Shown here: one piece after another, positions 10,001-19,305 of the stretch
Position numbering within the stretch: position 1 is the stretch's first letter
Layout of the letters: each line of letters starts with the position of its first letter
Source: Tieghemiomyces parasiticus
Lineage: Eukaryota; Kickxellomycota; Dimargaritomycetes; Dimargaritales; Dimargaritaceae
NCBI GenBank assembly: GCA_027575765.1
Contig: JANBPT010000758.1
Span: 1-23,950 of the forward strand
Reading direction: 5' to 3'
DNA: 23,950 nt
Position numbers and translations under genes: made by a program
Notes under the pieces: model-generated
What the model was told of the DNA's origin: nothing
Seen by the model: only the letters and a program-made list of their open reading frames with translations
Databases searched by the model: none

Positions 10001-10782
10001 GGCATCTGTCGCCACCTTGCCCAGAATTACAAAGCCCACCGGAGCGGACTGCCGGACTTATGGTAAGTCCCGTGTTACGCCACCACAGATCAGCAACACC
10101 GTTTATCTCAGTAGCTGACTGCTAAGCTAACCGCCATCCTCTCCTACCATAGTCTATGGAACGCGAAGCGCAACCACTTTAAAGCCGTTGAAGGTAGGTT
10201 CTGGCACATGTGATGGTTTGTGCAGTCACGATCCGCTATATCCAGGGTGAGATGGTATCTGCAGGCTATATTGTTAGATGTACATAGATTGACGATCGTC
10301 AGACTTTACTTCTGCCTACCGATGGATATGTGCTGTGATGTAACCCTGCCAACATTTGAATTGTGTACCTTTCCCCGTTGCTTTGGTTCTCGATCACAAC
10401 AGTTAAGGGTCCCGGTGACACGTTATCAGAGACACAGAAGGTAAGACAATTTACGGTTAGGGTCCCAAGTGACTTTCGTGTGATCAGGTCACCGGGCAAG
10501 CGACCTGTAGTCCTTCAGGCGATCTTGGTCAAGTTCCAATGCCTCAAAGGGCCTGGGTGTGACAATGACCACCATCGTTGTTCGCATGATGCCTCATCCA
10601 AGCACATACCTGCGTTGCCCATCTCATCGATATCCCAACCGAACCTACTGCAGACGTGGATTGACGTACTTTTGATGCACGGAGTCGATGTCGAGTTGTG
10701 TCGAGTGGTCGCTACCGACGGGCCCGCGAACGTGGACCCCAAGGGGTCCGGTAACAATGAGGTCACCACGTCAATCGAATAA
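7029..10782 (+). CDS. FAN1: FAN1, Fanconi-associated nuclease 1 (VRR_NUC family)
   Basis: Ten exons: 7029..8400, 8593..8715, 8906..9017, 9165..9198, 9344..9449, 9657..9811, 9977..10062, 10153..10193, 10403..10440, 10654..10782; all junctions are GT..AG and the sum is 731 residues. FAN1 is a structure-specific 5'-flap endo/exonuclease in interstrand crosslink repair. Visible order: disordered N-terminus with VIDLTDD (7-13), helical domain (~70-155, YYLESF and RKPGWLRL), SAP domain (~160-200), TPR-like helices (~245-460), then the VRR_NUC nuclease. Catalytic residues align as E540 (CESGLYLTLFTLLFWD), D661 (GLPDL), E676 and K678 (VEVKGPGD), matching human E834, D960, E975 and K977. The frame is open from a TTG at 6993, but the first ATG is 7029. 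Unlike human FAN1, no UBZ zinc finger (CxxC..HxxxC) is seen in the N-terminus. Confidence 0.95.
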
Positions 10783-11031
10783 TTAGTGTAAAATGAATAG
10801 ACTCGAAATAATCAGCAAAGTTTAATGGACCAACAATACTCTGGGGGTAATCCTACGTTCGACAGCAACACACATGTCGGATTTCAGTTCACGCTACCAT
10901 CGCAATGGATCAAATCTTCAAGTACTGAAAGCAGACAACAATATAGAAGGCAGGATGAACAGCCTTTCAAGACGAATGATGGTCAACTCTGTAAATTCTA
11001 TATACTATATCCAAAATTCGGCAAATGTGAA

Positions 11032-11113
11032 GCTAACTTGGCCGAGCGGTCTAAGGCGCCGCACTCAAGTTGCGGTCTCGAAAGAGGCGTGAGTTCGAAC
11101 CTCACAGTTAGCA
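11032..11113 (+). tRNA. tRNA-Leu (anticodon CAA), intronless
   Basis: 82-nt class II tRNA. Acceptor stem GCTAACT pairs with AGTTAGC, followed by discriminator A at 11113. The anticodon stem CCGCA/TGCGG holds the loop CTCAAGT with anticodon CAA at 11066-11068, reading UUG. A long variable arm (TCTCGAAAGAGGC) and a T-arm GTGAG..CTCAC are present. The internal promoters are the A box TGGCCGAGCGG (11039-11049) and the B box AGTTCGAACCT (11092-11102). Nuclear Leu(CAA) genes commonly carry an intron one base after the anticodon; here there is none. Confidence 0.97.
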
Positions 11114-11115
11114 TC

Positions 11116-11124
11116 TTTTTTTTT
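11116..11124 (+). terminator. RNA polymerase III oligo-T terminator
   Basis: Nine consecutive T residues begin three bases after the tRNA 3' end, a standard pol III stop. Confidence 0.9.
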
Positions 11125-11467
11125 GTTCTTGTGTAGCCCAACCCATATACTATGTCAGGGGGGGATGCATCGGCTCATGCTATTTTGGCAAATCCCACGC
11201 CCCCCCCAGTCGTTAGTTTCTCCGGGCAATCTTTGGTCTACTTTTCCTTACTTTGATCCTTGTGACGTGCTCGCGGACCATTGAAAAGCCTCTCCCTTCC
11301 TCCCAACTCTGGCCAACCCCAAGCCTACTCTTAGTTACCTTTCCAAGTCTCATTCCTGAACGCTAAGGCCTTCGCTGTATACCCCACCGTAATAGCCATT
11401 CACTTGTCACCTACCCTACGCATTCCTACGTCAAACAGCCCTGCCTTCGCGTCCAGGCATTTGTAAC
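11125..11467 (+). promoter_or_regulatory. ADI1 promoter region
   Basis: Short spacer between the tRNA terminator and the ADI1 ATG. It contains a G run (about 11158-11164) and a C run (about 11201-11208) some 40 bp apart that could pair, then a C/T-rich leader. No gene was found. Confidence 0.45.
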
Positions 11468-12266
11468 ATGCGTGCCTACTACTTGGACCACGACACCGGG
11501 TCCAACCCGCGCTTGCCGCATGAGCGTAACCCGCCGGCTTCGCTAACCGAGGCCGAGCTTAACAAGTTGGGCGTGCTCTACTGGGACTGCAGCGGCCCAG
11601 AAGGCCAAGCCAAATTGGAAAGCGTTGCCAAGGAGCGCGGGTACCGTAACCGCGACGAGGTGCGTATCGCCCCTGGCCTTCTTCCCGACTATGAGAAGAA
11701 AATTAAAATGTTCTTCGACGAGTAAGTGGAACCACAGCTTTTTGCTCGTTGGCTCTCGGTAGCGATAATGAAAACGTACGGATGCTCAGACACCTATACA
11801 TTAGGGGAAACCCGATCATTCTACCGCTGGACTCGTCCCCTTGGATGGGGTCCCAGATGGTTACCAGCGAACGGATCGTGCTTCTTTAGACGTAGGATAA
11901 CTTGGCCGCTGTGTATGACCGGCTAACCATCGGCCAACCCTCAACCCCCCCCGTTTGCCGCTGGCTTACTTTTTCTGATCATGTAGACACATCCACGAGG
12001 ACGAGGAGATCCGTTTTGCCCTCGAGGGTTCAGGGTATTTTGACGTACGCAGCCAAAATGATGACTGGGTCCGTATCCGCATGGAGAAGGGGGATCTGAT
12101 TGTCCTCCCTGCAGGTATCTACCACCGGTTTACCCCGGATACCAGCGACTACATTCATGTTGTGCGACTGTTTACTGACGCGCCCAAGTGGGAGGCAATT
12201 AACCGGCCCCTCGCTGATAGCACAGTCGCCCGTACCGCCTACCTACAGCATACCAATGCTGTTTAG
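11468..12266 (+). CDS. ADI1: Acireductone dioxygenase (ARD/ARD')
   Basis: Two exons, 11468..11721 and 11987..12266, with a 265-nt intron (GTAAGT..GTAG); the junction splits the Glu before HIHEDEE. 177 residues, the usual length for eukaryotic ARD. The cupin metal site is intact: H86, H88, E92 (HIHEDEE) and H131 (GIYHRF), at nearly the same numbers as human H88, H90, E94 and H133. The enzyme oxidises the acireductone of the methionine salvage pathway; the Fe form makes the methionine precursor plus formate, while the Ni form makes a dead-end product with CO. The C-terminal part ([23 protein letters not shown]) is also typical. Cytosolic or nuclear by family. Confidence 0.97.
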
Positions 12267-12638
12267 GACCCCCGAGACCCCTCGGAAAGGATCCTGCTGA
12301 AACTTTCCCCCGGACTAGTGCCATCCGTCAGGCCGAAGACGAACCAGTATCGAAGCTGTGACCCTACCTCTTCACGCTGGTGTGTCAGGACGGTCCTTTG
12401 GGTCCTTTTCTTCACGGCACGTTGCGTGTAATCCATGTGTCCATAGCTTGAATATTCTTTTTTTAATACTTTTGTTGTAGGCTTGAACTATCAATATCAC
12501 TTACACTGGATCCAAGCAATGTCGGGGTCTGGAGTACGAGAGAGGAAAGGGGCGGGCTCATCTCTCGACCTCGCTGACTGTGAAACGCCCCACCCTAGAC
12601 ACGACTAAATTACAAGGGATGTGAGACTGGGTAGTATA
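12267..12638. other. Convergent intergenic region
   Basis: 3' regions of ADI1 (plus) and of the unrecognised minus-strand gene. No canonical AATAAA was seen for either. Nothing else recognised. Confidence 0.5.
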
Positions 12639-13892
12639 TCACGGCTCGAACTGCCGCCGTAGGGCACGGGCCTCATCTTGGATAAAGGCGTGGGCATCGT
12701 CGTAGGCACCACCGTGCTCGCCGCTGCTGGTAGCGTGTAGTATAGGATTGTCATGGGCAAGGTACATGTATTCACCCGCGGCTATTAGCCAAAATCCATA
12801 CGTCTAGAACGGTCGCGTTGGACTCTACTAACAGCCAAACCCAAGGGGATCTACCTCACCAAGTGTACCCATAACCTACCTATCTGCTTCAGTATAGTCA
12901 TCCTCTTCGTCTTCGTCGCTATAGGGTACGGGCCCGTTCTCGAGGGATGCCTCCGCCATCTTGCGGAGTACGGCTTCCAGGTTGGCCTCCTCCACCTGCC
13001 GTTGGTGGGCGGTCTGTAGCTGGATGGACTCGGCAATGCTGATTTCTTGCACCTAGAGTATCCCAACGAACAGATTGTATGGACGGAGATGGGGTCGGCA
13101 ATGGGATTAGACTTACCAAGGAGCGTTAGGACCACCCAGTGGGGTTTGTGCGCGGCAAGGTCCCGCGGTGAACGTGAAAAAAGTATAAGCCAGACTGACA
13201 AAGGCACGTACCTTTCCAGATGAGGCAGTGGCTTGCCGGCCAGCCTTGCTCGCGCCCGCTGCTACGGTACATTTCGGGTTGGGGTACAGGCCAGGCAACA
13301 TCGTTTCATCGACGGCCATCGGGTGGCTGGTATGGTTCCAGTTGGCCTGTGCGGTATCAAGGTCGGTAGCCTGTAGGCTCTGTAAACGAGCCCGAATCTG
13401 CACGTTGGTTTGGCGGATCGTCTGACCCTGATCAGGCAGGCACTTGAGTAAGGCACTGGCCAAATATGTTGAGGGACAGGTAAGAATACGTGCAAAAAAA
13501 TGTACGGGAGGAGCGGGTTACTTGATGGCCGGGGTTGGCGTTCGAAGCACGGTAGGGGAGGCTAGCCTACCTGCCCCCAGTGCCCTTCCGCGGACTGAAC
13601 GCATCGTTACTATTACTGTCAACACTTGTATTCTCAACAAAGGCAACGGGGCCAGCTTTATTGGTACGTACCTGTCTGCCAACAGTTTGTCGTTCTGGGC
13701 TAAGGTGTCGTGGAGCTCTGAGGGCAACATGGCAGCCAGGGATTTAACGGGTCCCATCCGCTTGCCGCTATTTACCGTATAGCTAAATACGTTCTTGCGT
13801 GTACGCGGCAGCGGGCGCGTTGGCGAGGCCGGTGCATTCCCGGGCTGAGGCCGGGTAGCGGGAGAATTGAGCGATGAGGGATCGTTGTTCAT
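12639..13892 (-). CDS. Unrecognised four-exon gene, coiled-coil protein with acidic patch
   Basis: Proposed exons: complement of 13672..13892, 13212..13455, 12880..13052 and 12639..12726; introns of 216, 159 and 153 nt with GTACGT, GTACGT and GTAGGT donors. The frames join to 241 residues. I do not recognise the family. Visible: a Pro/Ser-rich N-terminus (1-33); a segment containing KRMGPVKSLAAMLPSELHD (~47-65); a Gln-rich helix TIRQTNVQIRARLQSLQ; then a helical stretch VQEISIAESIQLQTAHQR continuing to about residue 190; an acidic YSDEDEEDDY patch (~200-209); and a short helical C-terminus ending ARALRRQFEP. The layout suggests a nuclear or scaffold-type complex subunit, which is inference. 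The last junction has two adjacent in-frame acceptors (CAG CAG), and exon 2 has an alternative downstream donor GTAAGT that would shift the frame. Confidence 0.6.
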
Positions 13893-14310
13893 CACGGTGG
13901 AGGTAAACTGGAGCTTGACGGGAAAATGGGTATGAATAGCGAGGAGAGGTGGAAAAGGGCGGGAAAGTAATGGTAGGTGCATCCCCGGAATTGGAGGCTG
14001 CTCCTCTTTCGACCCAACCCACCCTAACCCACTCAGAAGTGTCTGTGCTCAATAGTATTGGCGGGTGGAGCGCCCCAGAACTGGCGAGGGCGATAGTGCT
14101 ATGTCAGGCTGGCTAAGCTTAGCTCACCCTGGCACGACTGAGCGAAGCGGCTACCGTATCACCGCTCTGGTTGCTCGGTTCTAGACTCGAGTATTAACCG
14201 ACCTTGAATATAGCAAACTAGCATGGTGGGTCCCCACCAGTTATATTTAATTATTGTAAATTGGCGTGGGTGCATCCATCCTCTCCTATAGAGCCTAGAG
14301 ATACTTCCAG
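13893..14310 (-). promoter_or_regulatory. Promoter region of the unrecognised gene / 3' region of the PAAT-like gene
   Basis: 418 bp between two minus-strand genes. The minus-strand leader just before the ATG at 13892 is C/T-rich. The frame continues upstream of that ATG only from further in-frame codons that look like leader. No other feature recognised. Confidence 0.4.
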
Positions 14311-16122
14311 TCACGGCAGTTTGGATTTATCAAGGCACGCTAAGAGGGCATCTAGCTTGGCGTGGACCGGAGCCACCGCTCGTTCTACCTCTTTGAAAAT
14401 CTCCTGCCGATGTCTCTCCAAGCGTCGGTCGATGTAGTCCCGTAGCCGGGTCTCTGCCTCCGCCATGAGCGGGACTGAGGCTTGCCCCACTCGCTGTTGC
14501 TCCGGCGGAGGCTCTTCCCGGCGGCCACTATCCACAAAGCTCTGAGGGGTGTTCCGGACGGGGTGATTTGGCCCCGATGGGGTGGAAGATGGGCTGACCC
14601 GTGCAGTGGCCATTCGAAGTAATATGGCCAACGACTCAGAACCATCGCCCTGAATCATGGGGGAGGGATAAGGTAGAGCGTGCAAGCATGGTACCGGTGA
14701 CATGCGTGGATTCGAAAATGATCGTATCAAACGTAAGTTCAAGGTTAGTTGATAAGGCTGGCTGAGAAGGTCGACTGGGTTCCGGTGCAGACCTGGTCAG
14801 CTAGTTCTGGATTCAAGCACGTTACGCCGCCAGACGGGGGCTGGTGGGGCTGTGATCGTTACGAAACTCACCGTGGCTCTCGACGTCGTACCCATCGGAG
14901 CACTCATCGAGCTGACCAGGGTCTGGGTGTCGCCTTCTGCTAGAGGAACAGGCAGACCACCAGAGGACACTGCTGTTGCCAGCGCACCTGGGAGGAAAGG
15001 ATAGGTCATAGGTACCGCAGATAAAGAGCTGGGCTCCACATAGAGTGAGCACCGAAGCAGTCGCAGGCAGTCGGGGCCACGGCCGGCGCGGGACGCAAAC
15101 TGGGCAGGTGTAAAAGGTGTGAATGTGGAGATATGGATTCAGGTGAATCAGTGGAGAGTTGGGTGGCAGCCAGGGGAGCGTAGAAATTCTCGGCAGCAAC
15201 ACGGTTAGACTGGGCTCGTTGCTCGAATGCATACCTTGATGGACAATCCAGTACATGGTTCTGAAACGACATCGTAAGCCGAGCGCGGAGCGATCGCAAG
15301 GTACCAGGGTCCCTCAGCTCTAAGCACAATGGTCGAACCGGAGCCAACCACATACGTTTCGGGTAGCCCAACAGTTAATATTAGTTAAAAGTCTTGATGA
15401 TCGTAGTACGGCACCGTACTGCCCACCCGTTCCGCCGGCCCGAGAATTGATAGGGCCTGCCTATCTGCGATCGCCGTCATCCGGGTCTAATATACCACCT
15501 GGATGTACCTACCCTGTATCCGTGGCCTCCGTAGGCCCTGATGGTAGAAGGATGCCGTGTATGGTACCCAGGTACTCCCCGTCCTGGCGGAGTTCCAAAT
15601 TCCGGGCGTTAGATACCACATAAAGGACCGACCACGCGAACCGTAAACCGTCCCGCGTGGTCTTGCTGAGCAGGCTAAGCCGGGCCATGGGTGCGTCAAT
15701 TAGATCGCTTGAAGTCGGATTTCCTAGCCGAAGCCGCAGGCCCGGCCGCCCGAGTTGGGACCGAACGGTCTCGACGATCCCATGGGTGTCTAGATCTGGC
15801 GGTCCACGGGAAGGGTGATAAGTTAGGCGGGATCTGACAGGGGTAGGTTAGTGCAAGTAGGGGCTACTCGGTCAATTGGAAGGTTTCGCTGTCACGATAA
15901 ATAATCAGTGCTTGTGGCGATAGACAGGAGGGGAGGGCACGGGTTGGAGAGAAAGCTTGCAGGCATGGATAGTACACTCTTGGCGGCAGTGGCCTTACCG
16001 TCGGCGGTCTGCTGCAACTCGAGTGTCTGTGCCCATTCGGATGGCGAAGGGATGGGTTCAGCGGTCCAGGTGGCGCTGAAAGACAACTCGACCCCGTCGT
16101 TTTCCACTGTGGCCGTGCTCAT
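14311..16122 (-). CDS. PAAT-like protein (ATPase PAAT / C10orf88 family)
   Basis: Five exons: complement of 15999..16122, 15513..15789, 15235..15319, 14872..15099 and 14311..14649; introns 209, 193, 135 and 222 nt, all GT..AG. The phases agree throughout and give 350 residues. The family call rests on recalled similarity to human PAAT (about 445 residues): LYVVSNARNLELRQDGEYLG (97-116) resembles its SSARNMEVYLGEEYCGT block; a following beta-rich segment ends CLRLLRCSLYVEP; and the C-terminal helix with RDYIDRRLERHRQEI recalls its MDYIDQRIHELQEHI. Human PAAT is described as a protein associated with mitochondrial ABC transporters, with ATPase activity; whether that holds here is unknown. No Walker motif is visible. 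The middle (~200-300) is low-complexity and probably disordered. Confidence 0.68.
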
Positions 16123-16532
16123 GCGCGTGATGGGGAGGGGGGGGAAATCAGGATCAGGCAACGGTGGAGAAGCCTAGTGATCGGCCGCATGAGACGAATG
16201 CAAACTTTGGTTGAGACGTTGAGTCCACAGTTTACTTGCAAGCATGTGATGACGGTTGAATGGCCAAGCGAGCAGCTAAAAGGCAACCACACCCAAGATA
16301 TCGTTCCCTTTCTTAGGACCCCAGAGCACGCGCTTCAGGCGACCACTCCGGATTCGAAAGGGTTAGTTAAATCTGCCTCCAAGCGCACCCGATGGCGCCC
16401 TACCAACCGTGCTGTGACAGTTAGCAATACAAGGGTCCAAAAATTGATGATTTATTAGCGCCTATCTAGGTCGCTGGTCGAACCCATAGTGCACAGACTT
16501 ATCGGGTAAAGAGTGCCCCTTCTTATTGTCGC
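16123..16532 (-). promoter_or_regulatory. PAAT-like promoter region and UBAC2 3' region
   Basis: 410 bp between two minus-strand genes, containing the UBAC2 polyadenylation signal. The bases just before the PAAT ATG are C-rich on the minus strand. No gene recognised. Confidence 0.4.
16451..16456 (-). promoter_or_regulatory. Polyadenylation signal AATAAA, UBAC2-like gene
   Basis: Minus-strand AATAAA about 80 nt after the UBAC2-like stop at 16533. Confidence 0.5.
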
Positions 16533-18726
16533 CTAGCGCTCCAGAAGGGCCGCGGCCGCGGCATTGACATCATTATTGGCGGACTGCAGGGCGGTGACCA
16601 CCATTTGTCGATCCACATCCGGAAACATGGTCATTAGGGCCACAATCTCCTCCTCCCGCAGGGTTTGCGGGATACCTTCGGCCATAGTTTCCATGTAAGT
16701 CTATAGGAACAACGGTGGGGTATGTGAAGTGATCAAGGCAGGACAGGGTAATACCCAAAGAGAGTTAGTTGCAAGTGGCACCACCGTCAAAGACATGGGT
16801 CCTGGCGCAGTGGTGTTGCAGTGTCTCGCCTCCAACCAATCCATATATATATATATCAGAAAATCTCTAATTGTAATGAGAGCGACTTACTCGGCCCATC
16901 GTGGTGGCCTGACCGGGCTCATTGAGAATACTGGAGAGGGATAAGTTCTGATTGTGGATACTAGGGCCGTATACCTGCTCCATCGTCGCCGCTGTTCCGC
17001 GCGAGGGCGCTGTGGCAAGAAGAGGTAGTAGGGTCCGCTGCGCGAAGGATTGGAGGATCTTTGGGAAACGCCACTTCTTAATACCCCCGAGGTCGGAAGC
17101 GTAGAGGACACCCGCGAGGAGACCACAGGTGGCCGGCACCAGCGACAGCGGGTACTGAAGCACCGCCAACTAGGGTGGTGGGGACAAGACGCGGACGATT
17201 TCGATTGGAGGAGGGAGAATCAGGGCCGCCATATTAGGGGTGTAGGTACGAGGGGAGGGTTAGTGATAAAAAAGAATACCGTGCCGTCGGGTACCAGTCA
17301 CGCGAGACATTGCAGTCTGTTCAGAATGAAAGGAGGCGTGGTATCATGAGGGCTTAGCGCTACCTACCTGTAGGGCCAGGAAGTACACGTAGGCCTTGTC
17401 GCTGAGAGTGATGCCCAGCACCCGAAACTTGTAGGTGGCAGGGATCTGCCTATAGAACTGGTACAAGGTGGCAAAGACCAGGCCGTAGCTGATCGCCACG
17501 TCGCGAAAGGACGTTAAATGAAATGTCATTATGGAATCCGTGCGAGGGGTAAGCCCGGGGAATGAGCAGGAAGGAGGTTAGAATTAGAAGGCATGGGCAT
17601 GGCGAACACCGCAAACTCGGTCTAGTAGATGATACAAAGCGTTAAAGGCGGAGGAGGTTCGCTAGACTGTTCTGGGTTAGGCGGTGACGCAAAATCCACT
17701 CACAGACCAACATTCAGCACTTACGGTCCCGCAGGAAGGTAGTTAAGCCCCAACGAGTTACCACTGACAAGAAAGCCGAGCTCTAAAAGCTTAGAGACCA
17801 CTGATGTCAATGCGAGAAAGGCCTAATGGATGGGGAAGGAAGATATTGTAAGATTGAGGTGACACTAAGCGGATCGGGGAGGTGCTTTGATTAAAAATCG
17901 ATAGCTGCTTAAGTCCGATATCGGCCCAGTTAAGCGCCCACGATAGCAACGGTTGGCATCAGCCATCCATCAAAGTCTATGAATGGTTGATTCGAAGTAG
18001 ACCGGTAAAATTATGTGGGGGCACGGTCTGTTCACAGTAATGGAAGCACTTACAGAGAATTTAGCCGACCCGTAGTGCCGTTCCAGTACCCGGAACTGGC
18101 ACAGGAGCAGACAGCCGAAGATTAGCTCTCCACTGTTGGAAAATGCTATTTGGGAGGTTATTAGGCGCCAAAACTGAGAATGGCGAACAGGAAGGAGGGG
18201 TCGAGGTGCGGAGAGGGGGGGGGCGTTGTTCAGCAGTCGTAAGCTTGTCACCCTGTACCCCCGCTGCTAACTCCCTTAAGCGGAGGACAAGCCGGAAATG
18301 ATGGAGACGGCGTGGGGCCTACCTGGTAGTCCCGCGTCAGGTGTGGATTCAGGATGAGCCCAAGGTACGGCTTCCAGCGTAGGATGGACGCGGCCAATGT
18401 ATTGCCCACCAAGCCAAATAGCAAGGCCTTACTGACGGGGGTATTGTGGAAACCTAGTGGCCCGGGCGGCCATACAGGGGAGGTAGTTTGGGATGGGGTG
18501 TACGTACGCCGCCGGTTGTTAAAAAGGGAGAAGAAAGTTGGTCCAAGCCCGGGACGGGTCGGGGTGATGAAGTGGTCCAGGTTGTCCTCCCCTTGGTGTT
18601 CCACGTATGGGTAGATGTGCCGCGCCTCCTACCGATATCTCACATCGCCGAGGTGGGGAGGGGTGTGTATAAGGCAACCTATCCGGGTAGAGACGAACCT
18701 GCGAGACCGGTGCTTAGCTGCGACAT
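16533..18726 (-). CDS. UBAC2: UBAC2-like rhomboid pseudoprotease with C-terminal ubiquitin-binding domain
   Basis: Seven exons: complement of 18699..18726, 18323..18453, 18054..18173, 17725..17822, 17368..17488, 16891..17169 and 16533..16700. All introns are GT..AG (149-245 nt) and phases agree, giving 314 residues (human 344). Landmarks in human order: STGLAGFHNTPVSKALL start, FWRLITSQ, a GELIFGCLLLCQFRVLERHYG helix (split by no intron), NSLGLNYLPAGP, YGLVFATLYQF, DKAYVYFLALQ, a further hydrophobic helix (YPLSLVPATCGLLAGVLYAS), a linker, then a 45-residue ubiquitin-binding fold (270-314). Family knowledge: UBAC2 is an ER-membrane derlin-like pseudoprotease in ER-associated degradation. Exon 1 (28 nt, donor GTTCGT) is the least certain. 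The terminal domain has MFP (284-286) and LL (311-312), a CUE-type pattern. Confidence 0.88.
16843..16856. repeat. (TA)n microsatellite in UBAC2 intron 6
   Basis: About seven TA units inside the last intron of the UBAC2-like gene; no coding effect expected. Confidence 0.85.
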
Positions 18727-19305
18727 GATGCGAGCGCTTAACTATCAGGCGAACGATGCGGCGGGGCCGAAGGGTGATGGGAGAAATGACGGCGCGCCTG
18801 GACGTGAATGTGAGATAAGAGGGGGCAAACAGTCGGCCAAGCTGTCAATGCGATAGTAGGGATACAATGCTGGGTAGGCTTGTAGAACTGCCCAGACTGG
18901 GCGGAAATGTGGGTCGACTATCCTATTGACTTCGCACAAGGGCCAGGAGACCCCAAGACTCTGATGGACAATAGTAGCATTGTGGCAATGACCTCATCCT
19001 ACAGAAAAAAGAAGGCGAACCCCTTTTATGACCAAAGAAATGGCGAGCCAATTCCCCGGAGTTGGCCGCAGCCACGTGCGGCTGAAAGAACCTGGGCCTT
19101 AAGGCTACCTTGAGGCTACCTACCTTAGACTCACACGAAGTAAACAAGCAATTCATTTGAGGTAAGCTTGTCCCTCAATCTGTCCTCTCTCCATAGCGCT
19201 CGATTTCCCAACAGACCTTACACTGCCCCTATACCAGTTACGCGGTTGGCTCGTCAAGACCGGGTGACCTGACCGGGTAGGTTGCCAAATGATTTTAATA
19301 TAATA
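18727..19305. other. Intergenic region, UBAC2 promoter side / 3' of the C2H2 gene
   Basis: 579 bp between two minus-strand genes. Open frames on both strands (18907-19113 plus, 18923-19156 minus) show no recognisable domain and were not called. A short direct repeat of the type GGCTACCTT occurs near 19100-19125. The end near 19293-19310 is strongly AT-rich and may serve 3'-end formation of the C2H2 gene. Confidence 0.4.

Noticed and set aside
11726..11926. 66-codon frame between the two ADI1 exons
   Set aside because: It lies in the intron; ADI1 needs the GTAAGT..GTAG splice to join its cupin halves.
17489..17529. ATG at 17529 as the start of a separate membrane protein
   Set aside because: The frame after it merges with UBAC2 exon 5, and the acceptor at 17490-17489 joins exon 4 in phase exactly where the UBAC2 family alignment requires. 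The ATG lies in the intron.
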